Shown here: piece by piece, positions 35,901 to 44,955 of the stretch
Layout of the letters: each line of letters starts with the position of its first letter
Numbering within the stretch: the stretch's first letter is position 1
Source: Mytilus edulis
Lineage: Eukaryota; Mollusca; Bivalvia; Mytilida; Mytilidae
Assembly (NCBI RefSeq): GCF_963676685.1
Contig: NC_092349.1
Span: 81,852,604-81,916,603 of the forward strand
DNA length: 64,000 nt
Direction: 5' to 3'
Translations under genes and position numbers: made by a program
Notes under the pieces: generated by a model
The model's database searches: none
The model's input: only the letters and a program-made list of their open reading frames with translations
Told to the model about the DNA's origin: nothing

Positions 35901-38900
35901 TCAGACGTATATATATATATATATATACATCGTTAAACTTACCTTCACAGGAGTTGCCAGAAAATCCCTTTGAACAATTACAGCTATAGCTGTCTCCTGA
36001 TATAACACAACTACCACCATATAGACAAGGCTGGCTGGTGCATGGTGTTACTGCAAATTTAAAAAAAATAAATATCAGTCTCACTTGTTACTTAAGAAGG
36101 AATATTTGCAATGTTATTTTAAGACTCTATTTTGTTCAACCCTCCATTTCCCCCTCAAAAAGGCCGGTACCAAGTCAGGAAAATGGCCATTGTTATATTA
36201 TAGTTCGTTTCTGTGTGTGTTACATTTTAAATTTGTGTTTCTGTTGTGTCGTAGTTCTGTTATATTTGATACTTTCCCTCAGGTTTAGTTTGTAACCCGG
36301 ATTTGTTTTTTCTCTATCGATTTATAAATTTTGAACAGCGGTATACTACTGTTGCCTTTATTGTTCAACATTCCATTTATATGTCATCATATATATTGGT
36401 GTATATCGTTGTGCCAATTGATACTAAAGGGAAAAACAATAACCCTCTGTTATATATTAGGACAAAGGTAGTATGCTCTTTAAGTTGTTACCCAACACCT
36501 TGACTAAAATTAATTTGGCTCGTTTAATTTTCATAAAATTTTGACAAAGTATTTACTTTAACCCTTTGCCAAAAATATAAAAATTTCAAAAAATTTGAAC
36601 CAACAATTTTATCAGAAAAATTACACTGGTTACATAGCAGTTTGACAGACTAGTTTTGATCAATGAGAAACTTTAATATTACCTTAACAACACAACGTGA
36701 ATAAAACGTTTAGCTGATATTACAGATTTATCTCCCTGTAGTGTTAGGTACCACCTTAATGTTGTATTTTATTGGGACTTCTTACGTTTCTTAAATTCGT
36801 GCAGCACCGATAAGTCTTTTGTAAATGAAACGCGCGTCTGGCGTAATCTTTTCTTATCGTTAAGTACAAATCGCGTAAGTCGAATGCTATTACCCTATCT
36901 TAAGATAAAAATGTATTGAGTTTTTCTAAAGTGTGGTTTAGGATAAATGTAATTTTATCCAAGTGTGTTAATATTCCGGACTTATAATCTATCATTGAGA
37001 CGACCCCTCACTTATTCGTAGCCTTGCTTTTTCGAAGAGATTGGTACTACATGTCAGTTTGAAAGTACACAAGAAACTAAAAGTTTAAATAATTAAAGAC
37101 TAACAAAGGCTAGAGGCTCCTGACTTGGGACAGGCGCAAACATGCGGCGGGGTTAAACATGTTTGTGAGATCTTTGTGAGATATATAACTTCTGTAAAGT
37201 GGGCGTGTCCCTATATATAACACAACACGACGTTGAAAAATTAATCTGAAACGTTTCCCCTTGACAATAGATGGAAAAATTGAAGACAAATGATTGCAAA
37301 TAAAATAAATAGAGACATTTTTGAAAGGATAACGAATTATTTTTGTTGATATATATTTTATTTAAGGCCCAATGTAAGTAGGTTCTCACTATGGAAGATT
37401 TGTTTGCTGTAATAATCCACTAGTCTGCATTCCACACGTTAAGATATCAAATAAGATGAATACACAATGTGCTAGCGACTTAATAGTACGCTCTCACTCA
37501 ATATAAATCCCATATATATCGTGTGTGATCAGAGGCACACTGTGTAACTAATAATATCACCTTATCTCATAAGAAAGTATCCATTTGTTTTCTTCTTTTT
37601 TTGTACATTTTATTTCATTGAACAGGAATAAGTTACGTCGCTTTACGGAACGATGAATATAATCAATATAATGTATATCATGTTATACTACATTATGTTA
37701 CGATACTCTCAATATTCATTTCCGTAATGTCATAATTTGATTACTTTAATAATTATAAAATCATTGCCCTGTCATCCCGATGAGTTTACAATTTATATAC
37801 TAGTATCGCTCATCGTTATAACTAGTGGTTGATAAGTCATACAGTTTTTTACTGGTTGAGAATTTTTTCAATTATAACAAAATTCAAATGGTTGCAATAA
37901 TTAGCAAACAAAAAAAAAAAAAACCCACAGAAAAACATACCTTCACATAATAATCCAGAGAAGCCACTTCTACATGAACACTGACAAGTTGTTCCTAATA
38001 AAGTTTGTGTTCCTCCATTTCCACAAGGGAGACTGTCACACGGATCAACTGTGAAATTGATTAAGATATATAGTAGGAAGCTCAACCCCATATGCAATAA
38101 CTTTTTAAGGAGGCTCGAGGGTATAAAAATTTCAAAAAAAAATCAAACATTTGTTTTTCATTACAAATTTTATTTATTTCCTTTTGTAATTGTTACTTTA
38201 TCATATGGTATAAAAATCATTCAAAACAATCAATTCGTGTTGGCCCCAGATGACTTTCAAAATGTATACATCATTGAAAAAGTTCCAAATTATCTCCCTT
38301 TGGTGGAAAAATGCCATTTTTTGGCTCTAAAATTGAAATATCTTTTTCAACTCATCGGTGACCTATCTTTTTTAATATAATTTCCATATAAGCTGTACTT
38401 AAACTAAATTATTGTAAAATTTTAGCAATTTCTGTAATAAATTTCCTTTTTTTATTTCGATATTACCTTTATTTCTCCTATTACTTCAACCGAAAAAAGA
38501 CGCTTTTACTAAAATGTATGCTTCTTTCGAAGGCAGATTGTGAGCGCAAATGAACGGTGACCCCACTTTTTTATTTTATTTTTCTATTAACTATAAGATA
38601 AAGTTCATTTATAGAAAAATATAGACAAATCCTATATAAATGATTTAGACCCGCGAACCCCCTTAACCACTAATTTCTGTTTTCTAATGTGAAGAATTTA
38701 AAAATTAAATAGAAGAATAATTTTAATGCTGATCAGAACTGTACAAATAGAGTTCTTTCAAATGTCTAAGATATCATAACTTATATCAACACAAATTTGT
38801 GTATATATTGGTTTCTGTGCTATTTGTTTTACATCTCCAGCGCTAGACTTTACACATCTTCAGCACAGGACTTTAAAAGACACTTTATAATCTGTGTGAG

Positions 38901-41718
38901 ACCAACAGGGCTCCGTACTATTCTATTTAATACAATCAAAGTAATGTACCTTCACATAATTTTCCAGAGTATCCCTTAGGACAAAAACATAGATTGCTGC
39001 CATTTACAGTTAAGCATGATCCCGAATTCACACACGGACTACTGTTGCATGGTGTCACTGAAGGAAGACAAAAAAATTAAACAAAACAATCTAATTGTAT
39101 CACGTAGTAATTATCCGTTAAATATAGATCTATTTCATTTATAATAACACTTTCACATCTAAAAAAAACTAATTCTATTCCAAGATTTGGAATCCAAATA
39201 AATATGATATTTATTATTTATAGATCGATATTGATACAATTTTCCTCTTGGCAATACATCCCGCTCATGAAAAAGACCACATATTCTTTGAAATATTTTG
39301 CATTGTTCAAACTGCTTTAAAACAGCTATTCATAATTCCTTATTTCATTTCATTTACGTTTCATATATTCATAATTCTATTTTGCTGTATTTGTGAACTG
39401 TCGTAAATTAATTTTAGGTGCTCGTTGTTATTCTGTGGTTTAAAAGTCGAAATGTACTATTATATAATTTCTTTATATATTTTCTGTCCTGAGTGTTCTT
39501 GAATCTATTTTTACTTAGTTTTTGTGACGTAATGTTGTCAGTTTAACGGTATTTTATAGATTGTCATATAAGCAGGAGGATTTGGCTTACCATAACATCA
39601 GGTTCAACCAACCTTTTGTTTTCTAAAAAATAATATGTCCTGTACCAAGTGGGAAATATGGCAGTTGTTATCAAATAGTTAGTTTCTATGACCTTCAGGG
39701 CGATCAGTTTTGTAAAACAATTTATAATAACAATATGCAAAAATAATTTGGACGATTTTATACTTAGGACTGCAATATGGAATTATGTTGCATTCCTCCA
39801 AAATTTGATTTGATTTATTAAGAGGCAAAGAACAGACCTTGGTTAATAGATAATGTCTATCGTTGTGTTTTGAAAAAGTAATTAGTAATCTGACTTATAT
39901 TAAGAAGTTGGTCAAGTTATTAGATACAAATGATCAACATAACTTAACACCCCAATTAATATAAAATAATTCAATTTTAATATTTTAACTTTTTTTAAAA
40001 TTCACGCTAATTGTAATTTAAAATCTGTTAATCTCTACTTGTATTTAGCATGTCAATCTGAAATACATTAATTGAATTTTAATCACTGAAATCGAAGATA
40101 TCAAAGTAAACATAATGTGGGAGGACAATTGTTTTACAATATTTAGCAACTTTACAAAAAAATGCAAATGCAAATGCAAAGGAATATGCATGAACTGCAA
40201 ACTTGATAATTTTTAAAAAATATTACGTAACTTGTGTCACCTTGGGCGAGAGTGTAATACCGAAGTAGGATTCAGGGGCCGGTTTCACGAAGCTATCCTA
40301 GGACATGTCATAAGACATATCTTAGGACATGTCTTATGATCCTCTTATGACTATCCTAGGACATATCTCAGACCTCGTCTCGAAGCTGTCTCAGGATCAT
40401 CTTAGCTAAGACATCCTAAACCTGTCGCAAGTTCTTTAAATTTTCAAATATAAATATGATCTACGGAAAAAAATCATGTAAATGTAGTATGTCTTACCAT
40501 AAATTATTCTAAACGTATTGATTAATATAATGACATAATTTGCAAAAATAAATATAAAAAAATAAAAGTAATTTATATATAGATTATCTTTAAACAATAC
40601 ATCAATATAAATATGAAATTTTCAATGTAAAATTAAGAAAAAAGAATATAAAATTATGACATTGTTTTGGTACAAGTGAGTTGAATTCAATTTCGACTTT
40701 ATTGGTTATAAAAGGTTAAGAGATAAAATCGTGCAATTTTTATATCAATACATCGAATTGTCATTGTTGACAAATCCTGATAATCCGTCAATGTATATAT
40801 GTTTTAAGCAGGAACAGGAGAATAAATAATTAGATAATAATAAGATATTTTTGTAGCTTGCTTGTTTTAATGTAAATGTATGCATTATGCTTATCTATTG
40901 TATAATGCATGTGCTTTACTATGTGTGCTGTGTAATCTGTATGCTTATGATTTATTATTTGTTTTTAAATATCTATTCGGTTAAGAGCTCCGTAGAGCTC
41001 ATATTTACTATGTTAATCTGTACATATCATGCCCGACTAAATAAATAAAATTACGTAACTTACTTATTTACATGTCAATTGCATAAACTAGTACAATTGG
41101 AATAGGGAACTGGCTATAGGACAGCTAGTTTGACACTGATACTCATTCTTCATATAGTAATAATAAAAATTGTCATGTCTTGTTTAATGATCATAGGTTT
41201 CAGATAAATATCTAAGACAATCATACTATATTAACAACATGATAAACATACGAACCTGATGTAAAACTACATTCTGTAAGATTGCCCTCACATCGAAGGG
41301 TTTCCGGTCGACTATGACTCAGTTCTTGTATTGTTTGATTCATTAACGTCAGTGACTGACTAAATGAAATCATAGTTTTCATCAACGCAGCTTTTGTTTC
41401 ATTCAGCTTGTCATTGTTCTCTGTATAAATATCGTTCAACTCTTCAATTTGACATGCCATGTACCTCTTTATGTTTTCAAGTTCATTTTTCCAATATTTT
41501 TCTTGATTTGTCAGATCTACAATTTCAATTTCAATATTCCTAACTCTTTTAAGTAATTCCTGGTAATTGTTTTTCATCACGGTAACTTCCGCTATGAGGT
41601 TTTTCACCTTAACTACATCATTCTCCGAACTTTGAGTAGTAACACCAATCACGTATTTGGTGCAGTAGCACGAGACTAAAGATACTATAAGAACTAACTG
41701 CATTTCCATTTCAGCCAA
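23795..41718 (-). CDS. Gene A: secreted coiled-coil, nine-EGF, CUB protein (12 exons)
   Basis: Joined exons (minus strand): 41718-41256, 39057-38950, 38048-37941, 36050-35943, 34168-34061, 33173-33066, 31760-31653, 30693-30586, 30189-30082, 29490-29386, 28260-28109, 23959-23795. All introns start GT and end AG and the phases fit, giving 1749 nt, 582 residues. Residues 1-154: signal peptide (hydrophobic [13 protein letters not shown]), then a charged helical coiled coil with N-glycosylation sites. About 155-477: nine EGF-like modules, 35-36 residues each. About 478-582: CUB domain. No transmembrane segment follows, so the product is probably secreted and may oligomerise through the coiled coil. 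The architecture suggests an adhesion or matrix protein, but the function is unknown. Introns carry many mobile elements. Further exons or isoforms cannot be excluded. Confidence 0.8.
24225..24400 (+). repeat. Irregular tandem repeat around AGAACTGT/TTCTAG
   Basis: About four irregular units of roughly 40-50 bp containing variants of TTCTAGGGTAGAACTGTC. Intronic in gene A. Confidence 0.5.
25334..27270 (+). mobile_element. Degenerate DIRS-like retrotransposon in gene A intron
   Basis: DIRS elements are reverse-transcribing elements with a tyrosine recombinase. A gag-like part occupies 25334-25870 ([31 protein letters not shown], then a zinc-knuckle-like [13 protein letters not shown]). The RT spans about 26170-26720: [58 protein letters not shown]. 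RNase H-like sequence follows ([26 protein letters not shown]). Frameshifts and stops abound, part of the region after the YLDD motif is missing, and no tyrosine recombinase or terminal repeats were seen. It lies antisense in the last intron of gene A. Confidence 0.75.
27271..28108. other. Intron sequence, no feature seen
   Basis: AT-rich intron between the DIRS-like remnant and CUB exon 11. Confidence 0.45.
28109..28260 (-). CDS. Gene A exon 11: N-terminal half of CUB domain
   Basis: A 152-bp exon, entering in phase 1 and leaving in phase 0. It reads [20 protein letters not shown], then [14 protein letters not shown], the standard CUB fold signature. The first two canonical CUB cysteines are absent (NLNLAW has leucine where cysteine is usual). 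The last residues join exactly to VYNG in the next exon, restoring the CDYVKVYNG motif. Confidence 0.85.
28261..29385. other. Intron sequence, no feature seen
   Basis: The intron between E9 and the first CUB exon. No repeat or coding sequence was recognised. Confidence 0.45.
29386..29490 (-). CDS. Gene A exon 10: EGF-like module E9 (seven cysteines)
   Basis: A 105-bp phase 1-1 exon, one codon shorter than the others. [13 protein letters not shown] carries an extra cysteine, making seven in all. The donor is GAAA before GTAATT. Confidence 0.8.
30082..30189 (-). CDS. Gene A exon 9: EGF-like module E8
   Basis: A 108-bp phase 1-1 exon. [14 protein letters not shown] and [13 protein letters not shown], six cysteines. 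Confidence 0.85.
30586..30693 (-). CDS. Gene A exon 8: EGF-like module E7
   Basis: A 108-bp phase 1-1 exon. [14 protein letters not shown] and [13 protein letters not shown], six cysteines. Confidence 0.85.
30770..30990 (-). repeat. Decayed Penelope-type noncoding repeat
   Basis: On the minus strand it contains a GAGCGTCACTAGTGAGTCTT segment and GCGCGTCTGG, a mutated version of the hammerhead-like segment seen at 53431-53469. Intronic in gene A. Confidence 0.5.
31385..31620 (+). repeat. Dispersed repeat with GGGGAATGTGTCAAAG start
   Basis: Begins GGGGAATGTGTCAAAGCGAC, includes CAACAGCCGAAGGCCACC, and ends near a CATACAAGACTAAC segment. I recognise the family from mussel sequences. What looks like its following segment is found separately at 37095-37170. 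Confidence 0.6.
31653..31760 (-). CDS. Gene A exon 7: EGF-like module E6
   Basis: A 108-bp phase 1-1 exon. [14 protein letters not shown] and [13 protein letters not shown], six cysteines. Confidence 0.85.
33066..33173 (-). CDS. Gene A exon 6: EGF-like module E5 (variant)
   Basis: A 108-bp phase 1-1 exon. [14 protein letters not shown] and [17 protein letters not shown] repeat the variant cysteine spacing of E2. Confidence 0.85.
33541..33822 (+). mobile_element. TTAA-flanked MITE, 282 bp
   Basis: Starts TTAAGGTGGTACCTAACACT and ends with the inverse at 33822. The inverted copy at 36480-36759 is the same family, so both lie in introns of gene A in opposite orientation. No coding. Confidence 0.85.
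34061..34168 (-). CDS. Gene A exon 5: EGF-like module E4
   Basis: A 108-bp phase 1-1 exon. [19 protein letters not shown] and [13 protein letters not shown], six cysteines; very similar to E1 at DNA level. Confidence 0.85.
34741..34762. repeat. (AT)n microsatellite
   Basis: About ten AT units directly before the first SINE unit. Confidence 0.9.
34771..35904 (+). mobile_element. Three tandem tRNA-headed SINE units, 441-bp period
   Basis: Units start GAGAGC at 34771, 35212 and 35653, spaced exactly 441 bp. Each has a pol III box A (TGGTCTAGCGG) and box B (GGTTCGAATCC) about 59 bp apart, then GGGAAGAACCA, a body with GCGAAAGCAAATTTACAGAT, and a tail ending GTACGCCGCTAGATTAAAAC, ACGAAGAAAGGTAACACACG and CCAGCGAAAGCT. 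Units 1 and 2 are nearly identical. Unit 3 is cut within the body by an AT microsatellite. The array lies in the intron between E3 and E4 of gene A. The tail may be a separate satellite-type module; I could not confirm this. Confidence 0.85.
35908..35928. repeat. (AT)n microsatellite, 3' edge of SINE array
   Basis: About ten AT units truncate the third SINE unit, 15 bp before the donor of exon E3. Confidence 0.85.
35943..36050 (-). CDS. Gene A exon 4: EGF-like module E3
   Basis: A 108-bp phase 1-1 exon. [14 protein letters not shown] and [13 protein letters not shown] give six cysteines in normal EGF order. The following intron begins right before an AT microsatellite and the triple SINE array. 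Confidence 0.85.
36165..36362 (+). repeat. Copy of the TACTACTGTTGCC dispersed repeat
   Basis: Runs from GTACCAAGTCAGGAAAATGG to TACTACTGTTGCCTTTATTG, matching 16740-17140. Intronic in gene A. Confidence 0.75.
36480..36759 (-). mobile_element. TTAA-flanked MITE, 280 bp, inverted copy
   Basis: The right end (GTGTTAGGTACCACCTTAA) and internal sequence are the reverse complement of 33541-33822. The left end has decayed (TTAAGTTGTTACCCAACACC). Confidence 0.85.
37066..37170 (+). repeat. Dispersed repeat fragment (TCCTGACTTGGGACAGGCG)
   Basis: Contains GGCTCCTGACTTGGGACAGG and a GCGGCGGGGTTAAACATG segment. From memory this is the continuation of the repeat whose first part is at 31385-31620. Confidence 0.5.
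37941..38048 (-). CDS. Gene A exon 3: EGF-like module E2 (variant)
   Basis: A 108-bp phase 1-1 exon. [14 protein letters not shown] lacks the usual third cysteine position and instead has TCQCSC, keeping six cysteines in different spacing. E5 has the same variant pattern, and the flanking intron sequence upstream of E2 and E5 is also alike. Confidence 0.85.
38105..38666. mobile_element. TTAA-flanked repeat, 562 bp
   Basis: Starts TTAAGGAGGCTCG and ends CGAACCCCCTTAA, inverse with two or three differences. On the minus strand an internal GGGGTCACCGTTCATTT segment resembles GGTCACCGCGCATTTTC inside 7425-8016, so the two appear related. Confidence 0.65.
38950..39057 (-). CDS. Gene A exon 2: EGF-like module E1
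   Basis: A 108-bp phase 1-1 exon between TTCAG and GTACAT. It encodes [14 protein letters not shown], a [13 protein letters not shown] end and six cysteines in EGF spacing. Its closest relative in the gene is E4. Confidence 0.85.
39058..40274. other. First intron of gene A, mostly featureless
   Basis: AT-rich, with only a short fragment (39637-39690) of the TGTCCTGTACCAAGT repeat. Confidence 0.45.
40275..40853 (+). mobile_element. GGGGCCGGTTTCACGAAG element, left inverted copy
   Basis: Begins GGGGCCGGTTTCACGAAGCT, followed by repeated TCCTAGGACAT/TCTTAGGACAT palindromic motifs, then an AT-rich body ending near AAGCAGGAACAGGAG. It is the reverse complement of 42998-43566 with good identity over its whole length. 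It lies in intron 1 of gene A. Confidence 0.85.
41256..41718 (-). CDS. Gene A exon 1: signal peptide and coiled coil
   Basis: Starts at ATG 41718; further in-frame ATGs follow at codons 4 and 6, so the exact start is not certain, but all place the hydrophobic stretch [13 protein letters not shown] at the N-terminus. Residues about 30-125 are rich in E, K, L, I and N with heptad-like spacing ([20 protein letters not shown]). Sites NET, NQT and NLT fit secretion. The exon ends ACATCAG before GTTCGT, in phase 1, matching the first EGF exon. Confidence 0.8.
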
Positions 41719-41904
41719 TTAAACTTGTAAATAAGGATTCTTAAATTCACATTAACGAGATAATTTCTTTCTTTGCAAGTAGAATGTTGCACACAAGACG
41801 TTGAATGAGGAAATAATGAGCCTATCATGTACAGAAATATATTTTACACTTGATAAGCCAAAACGTTGCAAAAAATCCAATTTTCGTTACCCTCTTAAGA
41901 TCAC

Positions 41905-42286
41905 AATATAGCTGAGTTGAAATTACATCACAATTATTTAATATTTCCGTGAAACACTTTTACTGAGTCCACTTGATATTATGTTACTACTTAGAGCTTC
42001 AAAATTACAAAAAATACGTAAAAACAGTAAAAAAGTAAAATTAAACAATGCAGAAAAGAATGGAAAACCCGAAATCTTGAGCAAAAACTCTCTCAAAGTT
42101 AAAATCTTTAATTAAATGACAGATTTAAAATCTCATAGCTAAGTTGAAATTACATCACAATTATTTTATATTTCCGTGAAACACTTTTACTGAATACATT
42201 TCATATTATGTTACTATTTAGAACTTCAAAATTACAATACATAAGTAAAAAAGTAAAATAAAAGTATGCAGAAAAGAATGGAAAAC
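41905..42286 (-). repeat. Two-copy duplication just upstream of gene A
   Basis: A unit containing TTGAAATTACATCACAATTA, TCCGTGAAACACTTTTACTG and GCAGAAAAGAATGGAAAAC occurs at about 41905-42068 and 42132-42286 (offset about 227 bp). It lies 190-570 bp upstream of the start codon of gene A, where promoter or 5' untranslated sequence is expected. Confidence 0.8.
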
Positions 42287-42779
42287 AACTGTAAGACATC
42301 AATAACCCCTTTCCTTATTTCTTACATATAAATAGACCATGTATCTGAAAACTGACCTACGCACGAACACTTAATTTGCAGACTGAACCATAAGAAGGGG
42401 ATCAAGGTCAAATGACTGCAATATCGTTGGTCGTAAGACAATAAGTAAAAAGGAAAATACCATGACTGCATAACCTTAAAATGACGACATGTTATTCTCA
42501 ACAAATACAACTGCACAAATCTGCGCACCATATGTAGTCGACCAATTCCGCATAACACGAAGTGGACCAATTCCGCAACATTGATGAATACACATTTATA
42601 AATTTATGCACATACAATTTGATGAACTTACCCATGCGTGAACAAATCTTAATGGTATATTTAAGTAGTTATTACAAAATGTGTGTACTGCAAAAATGCA
42701 TATGAAAGATGTAAAATGTCAGACAATAAGCCATTAGTATAGAAAACGTGGTTTGTCAATCTATTCTGCCGATATGACC

Positions 42780-43566
42780 AGGGCCCAGTTTCACGAAGCT
42801 GTTTTAGGACTAAGACATGTCTTAGGATGGTCTTACGACATATCTTAGTCCTAAGTGGGTTTCACAAAGCGGTCCTAAATTAGACCTCTCTTAAAGTTGG
42901 TCATTAAGTTAGGACAACGCGAGAGGTGTTTATGATGGTCTTAGGTAGTTATACGTTTATTTATATGAATTACATTCATTTTTTATATTAATTTTGAAAA
43001 AAATATCTTATTATTTATATCTAATTATCTATTCTCCTGTTCCTGCTTAAAACATATATACATTGACGGATTATCAGGATTTGTCAACAATGAAAGTTCG
43101 ATGTATTGATATAAAAATTGCACGATTTTATCTCTTAACCTTTTATAACCAATAAAGTCGAAATTGAATTCAACTCACTTGTACTAAAACAATGTCATAA
43201 TTTTATATTCTTTTTGCTTAATTTTGCATTGAAAATTTCATATTTATATTGATTTATTATTTAAAGATAATTTATATATATTTTTTATATTTATTTTGCA
43301 AATTATGTCATTATATTAATCAATACGTTTAGAATAATTTATGGTAAGTCATACTACATTTACATGATTTTTTCCCGTAGATCATATTTATATTTGAAAA
43401 TTTAAAGAACTTGCGACAGGTTTAGGATGTCCTAGCTAAGATGATCCTAAGACAGCTTCTAGACGAGGTCTGAGATATATCCTAGGATAGTCATAAGAGG
43501 ATCATAAGACATGTCCTAAGATATGTCTTATGACATGTCTTAGGATAGCTTCGTGAAACCGGCCCC
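42780..43566 (-). mobile_element. GGGGCC-type TIR element, full-length inverted copy
   Basis: The left end reads GGGCCCAGTTTCACGAAGCT and the right end is its near inverse (AGCTTCGTGAAACCGGCCCC), giving a ~787-bp element with terminal inverted repeats. The part 42998-43566 is the reverse complement of 40275-40853. There is no transposase. A second inner TTTCACAAAGC motif at about 42869 suggests a nested or rearranged end. Confidence 0.8.
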
Positions 43567-44463
43567 AGATTTGCATTGATGTAACAACTTTATAGCGTGA
43601 TTGGAAATTCTGTTCAATAATGAACATACATTTTTTCCATTCCACAACAACCAAAAAGTTTATTTTGATAAAGTGATGAATTATTTAGGAATATTAATTC
43701 TTAACATTCGACTGAAGTCATTTTGACAAAAGGACAAAACACAAAGTACAGATAATAAGGTTCTAAATTGTCTAGCTAATCGAATGTAAGATAGATATGG
43801 AGCTAAGATATTTTTAAAAATGTTCCGATATTTAAACAAAATTTTCCTCAACTTATGTTTAAACAATGACAAATTACAAACGTGAGCTATCAATAACCCT
43901 CTGCTGAAACACGTTCATTATATAATACAAAAAATGATCTATTTAAACTTTAACGCTGGCTACTTTTTAATTTGCGAAGTTGAAAAAAGAAACTAAGTGG
44001 AGTGACTTGTGTCATACACTTAACCTAATTTACAGACGTTTTTGCATACTTAACTATTTGAAGTACTGTTTTCCATCTTCCTTGTTATGATATAAAATAG
44101 ATGGGAGAAACCCTAGCATTTGTTGAATTGCCTGCTAGAATTACGTACAAAATTTATATGTGTGTTTACTATATGGTGTGTTGCGTTATGGAGCTGTTTA
44201 ACACTTATAAGAAATGTTAGTTTGCGCGTCTAGATTTGGTCATGACTATAGAACAGTTCATTATTTGGTAAAACAACATCAATCGACCGAGAGTGAAATA
44301 CTCTTCATGGTGTGCCCACCCAAAGATATGATTTTGGAATAATAAAATATTAAATATTTAGATTGCACAAGTCATGTCTTCTCTGACTGTTTATGACGTT
44401 AAAATAATAAATCCCTGGGATGTGTGTTAGTTGATTATAGTGTCTGATGCATGATTTTTTTTA
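43567..44463. other. Spacer, no feature seen
   Basis: AT-rich sequence with no recognised gene. Confidence 0.45.
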
Positions 44464-44700
44464 TTATTAATTGTTTTTGGCTTTTAACTAGCTGTCAGTA
44501 ACTGCGAGTACTCTCAAATCGTATTTTCTTGTTAATTCGACCTGTTGATACTATTTATAATGTTTTTTTGTTATTTTATATTAATATGGATCTTGTCTAT
44601 ATACATTATTTGGAATATCTTCTAATTTTCACTTCATCATACAACATTTGTATGAACTTCAGGATTAATCTCCTTAAATATATACAGGGAAGTTTTAGCT
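44464..44700 (+). repeat. Left arm of 237-bp inverted repeat pair
   Basis: The reverse complement of 47216-47453 with high identity. It carries CTGTCAGTAACTGCGAGTAC and ends AGTTTTAGCT. Confidence 0.85.
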
Positions 44701-44955
44701 AGCTCTAATTGTATAGTTTTATTGTTGATATTCACCCTAATTTGTATCTAGTGTTAAGTTATTAATTTATATGACAGAACTTTCTTGGTATTCCTAATTA
44801 TTGGGAGAATTTAATACACATACGTAGTATACCTAAAACGACAAAGTTATTTTCATTTACCTGTAAATTATTAAAACTGTTTTCTTTTTCAAAAGTGATT
44901 ATTTTCGAAGGGTTTCACACTGATGCCTTGCCATGGCTTTGTTTGGACTTGTTAG

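Noticed and set aside
42322..42570. 82-codon minus-strand frame upstream of gene A
   Set aside because: No signal, domain or splice support; composition fits noncoding DNA.
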